A stretch of DNA of 64,000 nt from NCBI GenBank assembly GCA_002633005.1, contig NMRA01000117.1, forward strand, positions 186,001 to 250,000, written 5' to 3'. Below, one piece after another: positions 1 through 10,652 of this stretch; the stretch's first letter is position 1, and each line of letters begins with the position of its first letter. The notes beneath the pieces were generated by a model, which worked only from the letters and a program-made list of their open reading frames with translations, made no database searches and was not told where the DNA came from. Made by a program: the position numbers and the translations under genes. Source of the DNA: Phoronis australis. Its lineage: Eukaryota > Phoronida > Phoronidae.

Positions 1-280
1 AAAACAGGTTACCCTTTGGTTTCTTTTATTTCTTATACTCTACAAAAACAAATAAGATATGTAGTGAAGGGTACTTGCTACACCAATTCCTTTTACCGAG
101 ATACATATGTGAATGTGGACAACATCACAATTAAAGTGTATTTTACACAGACTATCAGCCTTGGCTACCTATAAGAGCTGAAACAATTAGCTGAAGTTTT
201 AAAATGAGTTACGGATGTACAGATTCTAATCTAATGCTCAAAAGTAGTAAGACTGCTAAAACTGTAGTCATGGTAAAGTC

Positions 281-838
281 TAGGCAGCGACCACCATCTC
301 TAGCAGTGGCTACAGTCTCCAGTAGGGATGGTGAAGCTCCTATAGGAGCCGGAGGCTTTTCGGCGAGTTATGGCTCACACTGATTAAAACATCAAAGTCA
401 TGTTGTTATAAGTACCTTTTGTCCATAGAGGGGTACCTCAGGAGGTCATCGATATATTGAATTCCGTCCAACTCGAATAAATACTCCTACAATCAAACTT
501 TTTATTGAAACAGTCCTCCGTTCAACTGGCCATTTTTACACTGCGCCTGCTCCTAATGTTACCGTGCCCGCCAGAAGCACGAGAGGTGTTAAAAATGACC
601 AGTTGCCGATTTGGACAACTGAACAAAAGACTGCTTGAATAAAAGTTTGATTACGGGAGTATTTGTTCAAGTTGGAAGGAATTAAAGAAATCAATGGCTT
701 TGGCTTCCCAAGGTGTCCCTCTATATCCTATAACAACCTGACTTTGATGTTTTAATCAGTGTGAGGCATAATTCGCCAAAAAGCTTCCAGAGTATGAAGC
801 TCCTATAGGGGCCAGCTAGAGATGGCAGTCATTGTCTA
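281..838. mobile_element. Palindromic MITE, family P, copy 1 (558 bp)
   Basis: The two halves are diverged inverted repeats of about 250 bp each: both carry AAGCTCCTATAGG, a TTCGG/TTTGGCGA block, a CATCAAAGTCA block and a TCAAACTTTTT block, in mirrored order. The ends read TAGGCAGCG...CATTGTCTA. Flanking sequence is GGTAAAGTC at 272-280 and GGTAAAGTT at 839-847, an 8/9 match, as expected for a 9-bp target duplication of a Mutator-like element. No coding capacity. It lies in a VPS35L intron. Confidence 0.8.
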
Positions 839-847
839 GGTAAAGTT

Positions 848-1266
848 AAGACTAACCCACACCTATAGAATGAGCAATGAAACCAGGGCCTACTAAGACA
901 GCTAACTTTCTCTGGGAACTACCCTACAAAAAGTCTTACCCCAGATATAAAATCAAATTTCATAGTAGACATCCAAGTTAAGCTTTGCAAAAACTTAATG
1001 ATAATCGATGCTATCCCTGGGTCACTCTAATTCAACAAAATCAAAGACATGATCATTAATACATATTACAAAACTGAAGAAACACAATTCCCCAACAAGT
1101 GAGACTGATGCTGAAAACATAAAAGGCTTTGAATGTCTCCAAGCTTTGGAAAACTGATAAAAGCCATTATGTCATGAATAACAACCTGCGAACGTATTTT
1201 ACCTTTAAGAAAGACATAAATTGAGACCGAGTTGAGCAGCCCTTATATCAGTCACGACATACTAAC
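848..1266. other. VPS35L intron, no feature
   Basis: AT-rich intronic sequence between the MITE and exon 5. No coding signal was found on either strand. The same is true of 1-271, 1341-1565, 1711-3459 and 3640-4176, although a short open stretch near 2290-2400 (minus) is not recognisable. Confidence 0.4.
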
Positions 1267-1340
1267 CTCCTCAATATCATCGAGTTGATCTAACCTGTTT
1301 TTCACTTTATCTGTAACTGTGCTTTGCTGTTTTATGACAA
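1267..1340 (-). CDS. VPS35L: VPS35L exon 5
   Basis: A 74 nt exon, acceptor ctattttcag, donor gttagt, entering in phase 1 and leaving in phase 0. It encodes VVIKQQSTVTDKVKNRLDQL then DDIEE, aligning with human VPS35L EKVRTRLEELDDFEE. The next exon (beginning near QKELLNLTQQDY in human) is not in the remaining 1.2 kb, so the gene continues beyond the left edge. About 167 N-terminal codons are present. Confidence 0.85.
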
Positions 1341-1565
1341 CTGAAAATAGAATGCAGCAAGTAGTTAACGTAATTTCCATTGGCTTTTGGGCTTTGAGAA
1401 CATTTTGTGTATTAGGTCAAAATGCCCCAGTCTCTTAATGTCCTCATACCAAACAAGTCAATAATAGATTTCTGACATTTGCTTACACTTGATAATTTGG
1501 CAATTTGGCTTAAACACGCAAAGTGATTTCAGATGATTACAGAACCTTAATAAGTCAACACAAAC

Positions 1566-1710
1566 CTCTCTCCTTGTCATTTGCAGACAGAAAACTTGTT
1601 GTGATGGACAGCTTCTCTGACGTGGTATACTTGCTGAGTATTGCTGCCTTCCTGGCAGACCAAGGCTCAAACGTGTCCTCACCATCTGTATCATCTGATG
1701 TGCTCTTACT
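1566..1710 (-). CDS. VPS35L: VPS35L exon 4
   Basis: A 145 nt minus-strand exon. The acceptor actgtctattcag gives phase 0 and fits exon 3; a second possible acceptor about 31 nt upstream would bring in a stop in that phase, so it was not chosen. The donor is gtttgt and the exon ends in phase 1. It encodes SKSTSDDTDGEDTFEPWSAR followed by KAAILSKYTTSEKLSI. The FEPW..R..IL..YTT.EKLSI signature is specific to VPS35L, and this was the match that identified the gene. Confidence 0.92.
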
Positions 1711-3459
1711 CTGAATAGACAGTGATAACCATTCAATCACGCTGTATGTCTAGTCATGCATAAAAACCATTTGTTGAGAACAGCTATTCTGCGTTGAGCA
1801 AAACATGCACTGTGCACACTTGTGTAAAGAAAATCCAAATTGTTAAAATTTCCCCAACGATTCCTGTTGTTGTCATATAAACAATAAATTGTGAGAGTAA
1901 TTACTTTGATATCCTACACACAACAAGGTACAAACTCAGCAGCTTGAAGTGATACAGCATCTTAGTTCTTCCAGCAGCTAAAAATTTAGCAGGACCAAAA
2001 TTCATAAAAATTGTGATTTTAATATAACTTTGTTGAAAAGTTAAGGTAACAATAGTGAACTTACCATATCCGCTCAGGTACAAGCCAATGGGTTCATTAA
2101 AGGGAAGCTTCAAAAATGGGAATGGGCTTATACCAGGTGGGCTTGTATTGGACATTTGTGCATATGCTCAGAAGCTTGTATTGTACGCTCCAATACAAGC
2201 ATATGGCTTTTATCGCACGTTTGATTAATGGCTCTGAAGCAATCTTTTTTCTAGCCGGCTTTGTTCTAGAATGCCTGGCCACAGAGCAGATGAGAGAAGA
2301 GGTCAATTTAAAATGGATTCAAAGACAACAGGGGGTGGCATTGTCAGCTGCACTGTTGCATTCACATGGGAGTCAGATTGATCACCACTGGACATGACAA
2401 ACATTAAATAAGGCTGAATTTGTGCCTAATTCATCATAGACCAAAACAATCTGAACAGAGCAATACATCAGAATTTGTTGAGTAAAGCCAACTGAGAAAG
2501 TTGAGAATGTTTGGTTCACATGGATTTAGCTGTGGATGCTAATAGCTGGCATCAAATACAGCAACAATTTCCTATCAATTCATTAATGAAATGTCTTGAA
2601 TTAAAAGCAGCAGGCAAACAGTAATGTACCTTGCAACAAATTCTTAATATTAAAGCTCACAAGCTGGTAAGATTTGTGTTTTGTCCACAATCCGTGCACA
2701 AGTGCCAGTGCTTAACGATTACCACGCACTGTTAAAAACACAAATGAAAGATTTCATGGTCTATTCATGAGTTAACCTATATTCACCGACCAGATCTTTT
2801 ATCAAAGATTTCGATATCTAATTATTGATTTTTTTACCGTGTTCCAAAAAGCTTCATATTTATTTAAACTTTCTGTAAAATTACACAGGTCAAATGAAAT
2901 GTTTAAAGACTGGGTGAACCTGTAGAATGTGTAACATTGGTAAGGCACATGGGCAGTAAACCACTTTCCCAAAGTATCGACCAAAAAGATGCACAAAGTT
3001 GAACATGCCCAATTTCTATGCAACTTGTCTGCTGACACCTGCAGCATGTAGCGCAACATAATGTAGAGCCACTCACTCAAGCAATTTTGATGTCAGCCGG
3101 CGAGTTACACAACATATCGACTGACAATGACGCTCACATCCAAAGCAAGCTTCATAGATAAGAAAAACTGAGAGTGGGCTTATATGCAAGAATAACTCAC
3201 AAATGAGGGATGGCTAATAACCAGGTGCGGGCTTACACTGCACGGATACAGTAATCATTTAAAGCCACAAACAGTACTACATCATCAAAATCAACACATT
3301 CAAATTCAAATAACTTTTTTACCCATGAATCTTGATAAAAAGGTGAGTATGTAAAACGAGTACCATGATTATTAAAAATATTTTTAATGTTTATTTACAT
3401 CAAATGGATGCTGTTCATGGTTTTTACATACTACAAACTGGAAAACACACTAAACACAC

Positions 3460-3639
3460 CGTAGTGCCTAAGCTCATTTGAGATGCCATCTGTGACAGAG
3501 GATCAGCAGCAGCAAACTGTGACAATGGGTCTGACCCCTCCATGGCCATGCTCAGAGGATCCATCAATGGGTTCATCGTGGGCTTGGTTGGTCCTCCTCC
3601 ACTCTTTAAACTTCCTTTTTTGGCTTTGGACTCTGAGAC
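3460..3639 (-). CDS. VPS35L: VPS35L exon 3
   Basis: A 180 nt phase-0/phase-0 exon with acceptor tgtattttag and donor gtgtgt. It encodes VSESKAKKGS, then a low-complexity segment with DPLSMAMEGSDPLSQFAAAD and DPLSQMASQM. Human VPS35L has the same pattern (TESKTKK, a Ser-rich linker, then DPLS/TDPLSMFAA motifs). The repeated DPLS motifs are the diagnostic part. Overlapping ORFs in other frames here are shadows of this exon. Confidence 0.88.
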
Positions 3640-4176
3640 CTAAAATACACATTCTAACACTGTTAACTTCTAATAGAATTTGGAAATGAATTTTGACAAA
3701 GTGCGTCTGCAATTGATTTAAACTGCATTTTGCCCTGTTAAGCTGTCACAAATTTCAAGTTCTTAACTGAAGAACCAAATCCAACGGCTGATCTGTGAAG
3801 GACCCACAGAAAATGGTCACTGTTGTCACATGGAAGTCCATGCTTCACCCATTTTGAATTTCATGGCTGGCCACCCTTAATAAAAACAATAATTTTCCAA
3901 AGCATTTCTGGACCTGTTGACAATTTGTATGGCTTGCTCTTCTCAATAATTGGTAACAGAAAAAAATTCTTATCATAGTGAGGAAAATTTAGAGACCTAT
4001 TTTATAAGAGTAATAGGTATAATTCGATTTTCATTGTTTAGGCAGCTAAACAAGGCGAAATGTAGCTTCAACTTTCAAAAAAGTTACTGAAGTAGTTTAA
4101 TTACATTTATCATCTCAGACTAAACATAAATCCAAGATTTCTATGAACTAATTGCACATGCACAATAAACATTTAC

Positions 4177-4267
4177 CGTTATTCCTTTTAGTGGATGACT
4201 AGAAGTCTCTTCTCTTGGAAGCGCCCAGGTAGCTCTCTCAGCATCATAGTTCCTCTGCTTTGGGAAC
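4177..4267 (-). CDS. VPS35L: VPS35L exon 2
   Basis: Minus-strand exon with acceptor tattgcag before it and donor gtaaat after it. It starts in phase 2 and ends in phase 0. The translation contains QRNYDAERATWALPREE and ends SSHPLKGIT, matching the N-terminal region of VPS35L (human RNYKAE...YHPLKPIT). VPS35L is the VPS35-like scaffold of Retriever (with VPS26C and VPS29), which works with the CCC complex in endosome-to-plasma-membrane recycling. This N-terminal tail lies before the helical-repeat body. Confidence 0.85.
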
Positions 4268-5681
4268 CTGCAATATTTATGCATGAATTTGTACATTCTA
4301 TAAAACATTAAATTTACTCCCTTCATCAAAGTTGGAAAAGGGATCCAAGTTCAAGGTGAATGAAATGAAGTAACCTGTTACAGAACCAATCTCTAGTCAA
4401 TTTTATCCATCAGTGTAGTTCCCTGACTTAAGACCTAATGACTGGGTGTTTGGTGTCATTTGGTAAAAAATAGCTCTCCCACAGTTAAAACTATTAATGA
4501 AGTAGTATTGCTAGCATCAGCAACAACTAGGGATGATGCAGAGATAGGAATTTCAAACCAATCTAAATATTTTTCGTGGAAGAATGAGGTCGGAATTCGA
4601 CCCTGAATGCGAGGCATCAAGGGGCCTGAATATTCAGGTGACCAGACACACTCGACTAAGAGTCAGCTCAACAAGAACTGTAAACAACATGTGGACATCA
4701 ACAACATTTCGTACATGTGCTAAAAATTGTTTGGCAAAGATATAATGAGTAAGGAAAGCAGAAAAAAGTGGGGTAAGGCTTTTTAAATTAGGTCAGGTCT
4801 AACTTTAGTACAAAGTTGTATACTAAATATACAGCTCTGCGCCAACATTGGTAAAAAAGTGGCCAAATAAAATCTGACACAAACTTACTGTCACTAAAAA
4901 CTACTCTTTCTTAACAAAATTAAATTATTTTATCATTGTTGAAATATTGACATTCTAATGTTATTCTGTTGCAAAAGTTGTGGAGCAATCCTATATGCGT
5001 CAGCTTTCGGGGCCTTATGACATATGGCATCACCTATTAGCCAGTTTCTTTTTTCGCCGATTCTTCAAAGAACTGTTCGTCTTCCATGAGGTTGCGAACA
5101 TGTCAAAACAAATTATCGGAACTAGTTCTAATTTCATTATGTTTTTTGTATTTTAATACCACAAACCAAATTTCAGAGCAAATTTTGCTGTTGCAAAGCA
5201 GTCATATCCACAGAGATGTTGCAAAAAATTAGTAAATGGCGTGTGTACATGTCACAAGCATACTGTTTGCAAAACAACAAAGGGTTTTCTTTATTACAAC
5301 AGATGGAATTATGCAAGAAAATGACATTTATTCACAGGCAAGGTGAGTGTCGGTTGACTCCCACAAAGGCATAATTTACATGTACTCCCGTCGGTCGTTA
5401 CCTGTACATGTTGATGTTGATATATGTTTCACGGCTAGAAGACAAGTAGAACTACCAGGGCTGAATGAAATTTCGAAGTAAGTTGGAGCTTAACACACAG
5501 TGGTTTCTAGCTGTATGTTGATGAGTCCTCTATACAGTTAGCTGGATGGCAATGCCAGGTCCTGGCCTCGCTGGTCTCCTACGTGCCTAGCCAGCACGCA
5601 GGTATCACGCAGTGGCACGCGCTTTAGCATTGGTTGGTGTAACCTCAATAGTCATTGGTTAGCTTTACAACACCATGAAAA

Positions 5682-5870
5682 ATGGCGGACTGTGAACAAT
5701 TTTTAGCCTTGTCAAGCAAGTGGTGTCGCAGCAACTATTTCATTGCTGCAGTGATGCTTAAAAGCCGCGTGCTTGAAGCACATTCATGTGATTCATGTAC
5801 AATAAACAACTATCTGGCCGATTTAACCGGTGTGTTATTCATACTGTATGAATACAAGACAGTATCATAA
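5682..5870 (+). CDS. Unrecognised small ORF inside the long-TIR element
   Basis: A 62-codon ORF starting MADCEQFLALSSKWC, with a good start context (aaaaATGG) just inside the left arm. It has several Cys, no signal peptide and no domain I recognise. It could be the first exon of a gene carried by the element or chance. A possible partner exon lies at 6144-6403. Confidence 0.2.
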   Translation: MADCEQFLALSSKWCRSNYFIAAVMLKSRVLEAHSCDSCTINNYLADLTGVLFILYEYKTVS

Positions 5871-6143
5871 ACGAAAGTCATCAACAGTAGAAAGATGCAC
5901 TCCGAAAAGGCGCAACCACAATCAGCCGAGCCCGAGGCCAGGGCGAGGGTCCTGGCAGGGGGTGGGCACATAGTTCTCCCGTCAAGGGCTTGTTAAAATA
6001 AAAATGAAGTTAAGTGAGGGGTGGATATGGAACCTGTGGTAGGCTTACATGATAATGAATACATTCAATGAAATTTCCCTCAAAAATAAGTTGGCTTAAC
6101 TCTCTCTAAGCAATGCTTTTTACTATCTAAATTTTCTTACCAG

Positions 6144-6403
6144 GAAGCCATTTTGTTTAAGTCACATGACCACGATAACATATTGTCGTTTTTACAAATT
6201 CTTTGTTTCAAAAGTATCGAGTATAAGGCCTTGTGTTCACCAAATATTTATGATGCCCTCAGACTAAATAGTATGTTTTCCAAAATAAAGCTTTCATATC
6301 ATTGTGGTCAATTTCTCTTAACGTACGACAACCTCAAAGTATCTCTAATGGCGGGAGAGATCGATCTTGGTTTTCTGCCGCACATTTATGATATATTAAA
6401 AAG
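6144..6403 (+). CDS. Candidate internal exon of unknown gene in long-TIR element
   Basis: An open frame bounded by an acceptor-like ttttcttaccag and a donor-like aaaag|gtaaaa. The translation (EAILFKSHDHDN...SIEYKALCSPNIYDALRLNS...FLPHIYDILKR) has a protein-like composition, unlike nearby spacer, but no family was recognised. It lies between the arms of the 3.6 kb element, so it could be a transposase exon or captured host sequence. It contains no other clear start. Confidence 0.3.
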
Positions 6404-6455
6404 GTAAAACATTCTTGTTAATTTACTGTATGGAGACTCTGTTCATTCCTTCCAG

Positions 6456-6535
6456 CTACATACTCTCGTAATCAAACTTTTTCAAGCAGCCCTTGTTCAA
6501 TTCCCCAAATCGACAATTGCCCATGTTTACATAGC
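6456..6535. repeat. Fragment of family P arm
   Basis: Contains CTCGTAATCAAACTTTTTCA and CAGCCCTTGTTCAATT..CCAAAT, matching the internal part of a family P arm. It is an older, truncated copy next to the intact copies. Confidence 0.55.
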
Positions 6536-6547
6536 CTGGGCAACAAG

Positions 6548-6644
6548 CACAGGCGTCCTCAGCTTCTGATCGTCCCCAATACACTACATATAATACTACT
6601 ATATGTAGTGTATTGGGGACGATCAGAAGCTGAGGACGCCTGTG
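6548..6644. mobile_element. 97 bp perfect hairpin with 9-bp target duplication
   Basis: Two 45-bp arms (6548-6592 and 6600-6644) are exact reverse complements around a 7-nt loop (atactac). The flanks are GGCAACAAG at 6539-6547 and again at 6645-6653. A 9-bp direct repeat around a perfect palindrome is the signature of a very young Mutator-like MITE. A fold-back cloning or assembly artefact would not be expected to make the flanking duplication. Confidence 0.82.
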
Positions 6645-6661
6645 GGCAACAAGTAGCCAGC

Positions 6662-7618
6662 TAGGCAATGACCATCACCTCTGTTGGCCCGACCAGAGGC
6701 GATGCAGCTCCTATAGGCGCTCCATACGCTGGAACCTTTTCGGCGAATTATGCCTTGCACCGACTAAAACATCAAAGTCAGGTTGTTATAAATACCTTTT
6801 GCGCATAGAGGAACACCTTAAGAGGTTGTCGATGTGTTTAATTCCTTCCAACTCGAACAAATACTCCCGTTATCAAACTCTTTCTTCGAGCAGTCCCTAT
6901 TTCAGTTAATTCCCAAAATTGTGAACTCACCATTTTCACTCGGCGCATGCCAAGCGATTTGACCTCATTCTTTTAACCAGGCCGAAGGTCAGAAGTTGCG
7001 GTCCTACAGGCGAACTTTGAAAGCTGAAGTCACCACCCTCTGCGTACGTGCTGCCGGGAACCAGCCGTGCATTTGCCGTGTTGCTAAACATTAAAATGTC
7101 AAATATGCGCACAAAGACTATTAAATGTCATATCAACAGCATTTATTTTTATCAAATACAAACAATAATTCATTGAAATACAATCAGTTTCAAGTAACGC
7201 CAATTAAAGACAAGTGGTGGTGGCATTTGGGAAACGAACATTTGACTGACAAGACCGCAATGGCTCACCTTTGGCCTATTTAAAGATTGAAGTCATGAAT
7301 TCACATCACCTAGCGAGCGCAGTAAAAATTGGAGCGTGCGCAGTATAAAAATGGTGAGTTCACGATTTTGGGAACTGAAATAGGGACTGCTCGATGAAAA
7401 AGTTTGATAACGGGAGTATTTGTTCGAGTTGGAAGGAATTAAACATATCCACAACCTCCTAAGGTGTTCCTCTATGTGCAAAAGGTATTTATAACAATGT
7501 GACTTTGACGTTTTAGTCGGTGCGAGGCATAATATGCCGAAAAGCTTCCGGCGTATGGAGCGCCTATAGGAGCTGCATCGCCTCTGGTCGGGCCAACAGA
7601 GGCGATGATCATTGCATA
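6662..7618. mobile_element. Palindromic MITE, family P, copy 2 (957 bp)
   Basis: Ends TAGGCAATGACCATC / GATGATCATTGCATA, with long inverted arms (about 6662-6930 and 7350-7618) that share GGCGCTCCATACGC, GCCGAAAAG and TCAAACTTTTTC blocks with copies 1 and 3. The flanks are an exact 9-bp duplication, GTAGCCAGC, at 6653-6661 and 7619-7627. It inserted into the inner edge of the right arm of the 3.6 kb element, so it is younger than that element. The middle (6930-7350) is unique and non-coding. Confidence 0.85.
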
Positions 7619-8544
7619 GTAGCCAGCTAGCCAGCCAGCTAGCTGTATGAAGAATGTCGTCAAAATACAGCTAGGTACCACTGTGGGTATTTCTTCCGTT
7701 TACACCGAAATTGCACACAGCCAGGGTAGTTCTGCTCGTCACCTCACCGTGAAACTTGTATCAACATGTAAAGCTAAAGACCGGAGGGTGCATGCAAAAT
7801 CTTGGAATCAATCAACACTCACCTTGCCCGTTACAGCCATTTAAGTGAAAACCAATGCAATAAACGTCATTTTCTTGCGTAACTCTCCACCTTTTCTAAC
7901 AATGAAAAGTATGTTGTCATTTTGAAAACAGTACGCTCGTGTCACGCGCACGCCATTTCCTAAATTTTTGCGACATCTCTCGAGAGATGGTGATATCTTG
8001 CCAGCAGCAAAATTTCTTCTGAAATTCGGTTTTTCGGTATCAAAATTCTAAAAACTCATAATGAAGTGAAACCAGTTCCAATAATTTGTTGTGACGTGTA
8101 CGCAACCTCATGAAAGAACAACAGTTGATTGAAGAATCGGCGAAAAAAGAAACTGGCCTATAAGTGACGCAAAATTTCATGGTGCCAAAACCCGTTGCTA
8201 AAGATCACTCCACAACTTTAGCAGCAGAATAACGGTAGAACACCATTTTTTCCAACACCGTTACATAATTTAGTTTACTCAAGGAAGACTAGTTTTTAAT
8301 GACACTAATTTTGTGTCAGATTTTATCTTACCATTTTTTATCCACATTGGTGCAAAGCTGTATATTTAGTATACAGCTTTGTACCACGGCTAGGCAACGC
8401 GTAGCCACTTGCCCTCGGCTGGCTGTCGATTCCGGTTACTAGGGGCCACAATACTCCCATCATTTTCTTTGTCTAATTTCATCCCGAGTATTTTAAACAG
8501 GCGGTAGCGAAATCCGCTCACCGAATAAGAGGTTTTCATCTCAC

Positions 8545-8555
8545 CAAAAACTCAT
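8545..8555 (-). CDS. VPS35L: VPS35L exon 1 (coding part, 11 nt)
   Basis: Candidate first coding exon. On the minus strand it reads ATG AGT TTT TG followed by a donor gtgaga. Joined in phase to the exon at 4267 it gives MSFWFPKQRNYDAE, which resembles the human VPS35L start as I remember it (a short hydrophobic/Trp segment, then RNYKAE). The call rests on phase, donor quality and the restored Trp; 11 nt alone could match by chance. It implies that intron 1 is about 4.3 kb and contains the large inverted-repeat element. Confidence 0.6.
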
Positions 8556-9135
8556 TTTACACTTAAAATTATTACTTAAAAAAACACTTTCTTCAGCAAT
8601 CCTTTCTGCCTTCTGGTTCTATACATATCCTCAATGAAGCATATCTACGGGAATTGAGATGACTATGGCAAAGAATTTCAACTCCACTTTTCTGGCTGCC
8701 ATTAACTTTTTCTCTGCGCGCGATAACCATGAAGTATTTCACGTGAGTTAGCCAAGAACAAGACTGAGCGAAGCGCATGACCTTGCAAAAAATAGCATGA
8801 GCAGATTCAAGTGGAATTTGTAAGATTTGTGTCCCTTGGACTATTTGTTTGTCAACAGGCATGATTTCACTTAACTTCTTCAAATTGACACCCAGTGAAG
8901 GACGCTTGAGCGAACTGCAACAGATTTTCATGGATATGTTCAAATTATGTTGACTAAAATGTCTCTAGGGTCATGGTATGTGTTTGTTATAACTTCATGT
9001 GTACATATGCATGTTTCAGTCAATTTTATTCGCTGTATTTTGAGATGAGTAACTTCTTATTGGGGTGTACTATTGCCCCTGTATGCCTGCGGCATTACAG
9101 AGCGATGTAATTGCCTAATGTTTACTCTGCATGTG
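8556..9135. other. Region upstream of VPS35L
   Basis: Expected to hold the VPS35L 5' UTR and promoter. A minus-strand open frame at 8593-8943 (116 codons, starting MNISMKICCSSLKRPSLGVN) ends just before the VPS35L start but matches no family I know. A plus-strand frame at 8656-8739 ends in a good donor (ttcac|gtgagt) and is also unrecognised. Neither is strong enough to call as a gene. Confidence 0.3.
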
Positions 9136-9310
9136 CCAGGAGATATGTTCGAGTTTGAAGGAATTAAAAACATGACTACTTCCTAAGTTGTGCCTCTATG
9201 CACAAAAGGTACTTATAGCAACATAACTTTGATGGTTTGATTGGTGACGGGCATAATTCACCGAAAAACTTCCAGCGTATGAAGGCCCTAAAGGAGCTTC
9301 ACTGTCTTGC
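9136..9310. repeat. Family P half-copy
   Basis: Carries GTTCGAGTTTGAAGGAATTA, CCTCTATGCACAAAAGGTA and the TTCACCGAAAAACTTCC..CGTATGAAGG blocks of one family P arm. The other arm and the terminal motif are missing, so it is truncated. Confidence 0.6.
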
Positions 9311-9404
9311 CATAGTCCTGTTTCAGGCATCCCTTGACAAATCGTTCTGATATTTTGTATGTGGATGGATCTTTCCTGGTGCTGAAATTCACATGCAGTT
9401 TGTT

Positions 9405-9557
9405 GTGGTGGATTTAGAGAGGGCAAAGGGGGCCTTGGGCCCCCATAAAATTCTCCCAAATTCCACTGGGCAGTTCGGGAGAGCCATTGTCTGACTGGCA
9501 AAATCCTGGCTAATACTCTGCCCTGCCCCCCCCCCCAAACACAAAATTCTTGATCTG
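9405..9557. mobile_element. Degenerate CAGTGGCGGA-type MITE
   Basis: Contains GTGGATTTAGAG, GGGCCCCCATAAAATTCTCC, TGACTGGCAAAATCCTGGCT and AATACTCTGCCCTGCC. These are the internal blocks of the MITE family found better preserved at 51135, 58099 and 61526. Confidence 0.5.
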
Positions 9558-9597
9558 CTCTTGGTTTGTAAAAAGGCTAAAGCTCAAGTTGGCCTAT

Positions 9598-10652
9598 TAT
9601 TGTCTTAGCTTTGGGGTGAAATTAGGTGATGGCACAGCCTAATGTCATTCTATACCGGAAGAGGCTGTCATCTTTAATTTCTTCCAACTAGAGCAAATTC
9701 TCGTAATCAAACTTTTTGGACCAGTCCTTCATTCAGTTGCCCAAATTGGCACACTACTTGGGCTGTTGATATGACGTCATATGGGGTAATAATTGAAAAT
9801 GTCACGGATTTTGAACATTTGTTTGTCCATAAAAAAGCAATTGAAAGTAAAAATTTTTCCAAAATTATCGTCAGTTTCAAAGGCTAGCGCTATTGCCTAG
9901 GTTCAGGACTGCATTTGGTTGACTCAAGACGCTCAGAATGGAAATGAGTTCATACAGGATTTCAAGGATAGGGGTCCAAAATGGGTTTCCCAATTTTTCT
10001 TCGAATCTTACATCATTTCTAAACCAATTTTTTATTCTTTTACATGACAGTGAGCTCTCAGAAATGCTGCTAGGAAGTTAGAGACACCCATGTTTATTTA
10101 TTAATTCACTTGGGCATCCAATGANTATTGTCTTAGCTTTGGGGTGAAATTAGGTGATGGCACAGCCTAATGTCATTCTATACCGGAAGAGGCTGTCATC
10201 TTTAATTTCTTCCAACTAGAGCAAATTCTCGTAATCAAACTTTTTGGACCAGTCCTTCATTCAATTGCCCAAATTGGCACACTACTTGGGCTGTTGATAT
10301 GACGTCATATGGGATAATAATTGAAAATGTCACAGATTTTGAACATTTGTTTGTCCATAAAAAAGCAATTGAAAGTAAAAATTTTTCCAAAATTATCGTC
10401 AGTTTCAAAGGCTAGCGCTATTGCCTAGGTTCAGGACTGCATTTGGTTGACTCAAGACGCTCAGAATGGAAACGAGTTCATACAGGATTTCAAGGATAGG
10501 GGTCCAAAATGGGTTTCCCAATTTTTCTTCGAATCTTACATCATTTCTAAACCAATTTTTTATTCTTTTACATGACAGTGAGCTCTCAGAAATGCTGCTA
10601 GGAAGTTAGAGACACCCATGTTTATTTATTAATTCACTTGGGCATCCAATGA
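9598..10652. repeat. 527 bp tandem duplication with N at the junction
   Basis: 9598-10124 and 10126-10652 are nearly identical (offset 528) with only a handful of substitutions (for example cagttgcc/caattgcc, atggggta/atgggata, aaatgag/aacgag). A single N at 10125 lies exactly between them. The unit begins TATTGTCTTAGCTTTGG and contains a family P fragment near 9670-9745. The N and the allele-like divergence suggest two haplotypes laid end to end by the assembler rather than a real duplication. Confidence 0.9.

Larger units (their letters stand above)
4808..8384. mobile_element. 3.6 kb element with ~770 bp terminal inverted repeats
   Basis: Left arm about 4808-5565 and right arm about 7628-8384 are inverted copies at perhaps 75-85% identity by eye. 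Examples: GCCAGTTTCTTTTTTCGCCG at 5041 against the complement near 8140, and the AAATGGCG/GCAAGGTGAGTGT blocks. Each end starts (G)TACAAAG and carries a small hairpin (CAAAGCTGTATA-CTAAA-TATACAGCTTTG, written with breaks) at 4809 and 8354. No clear target duplication was seen. The interior (about 5566-6430) carries candidate exons but no recognised transposase, so the superfamily is unknown. It sits in VPS35L intron 1 and is broken by a later 957 bp insertion. Confidence 0.78.

Noticed and set aside
1711-1741. Upstream acceptor for VPS35L exon 4
   Set aside because: In the phase required by exon 3 it would read into a TGA; the acceptor at 1711-1712 is in phase.
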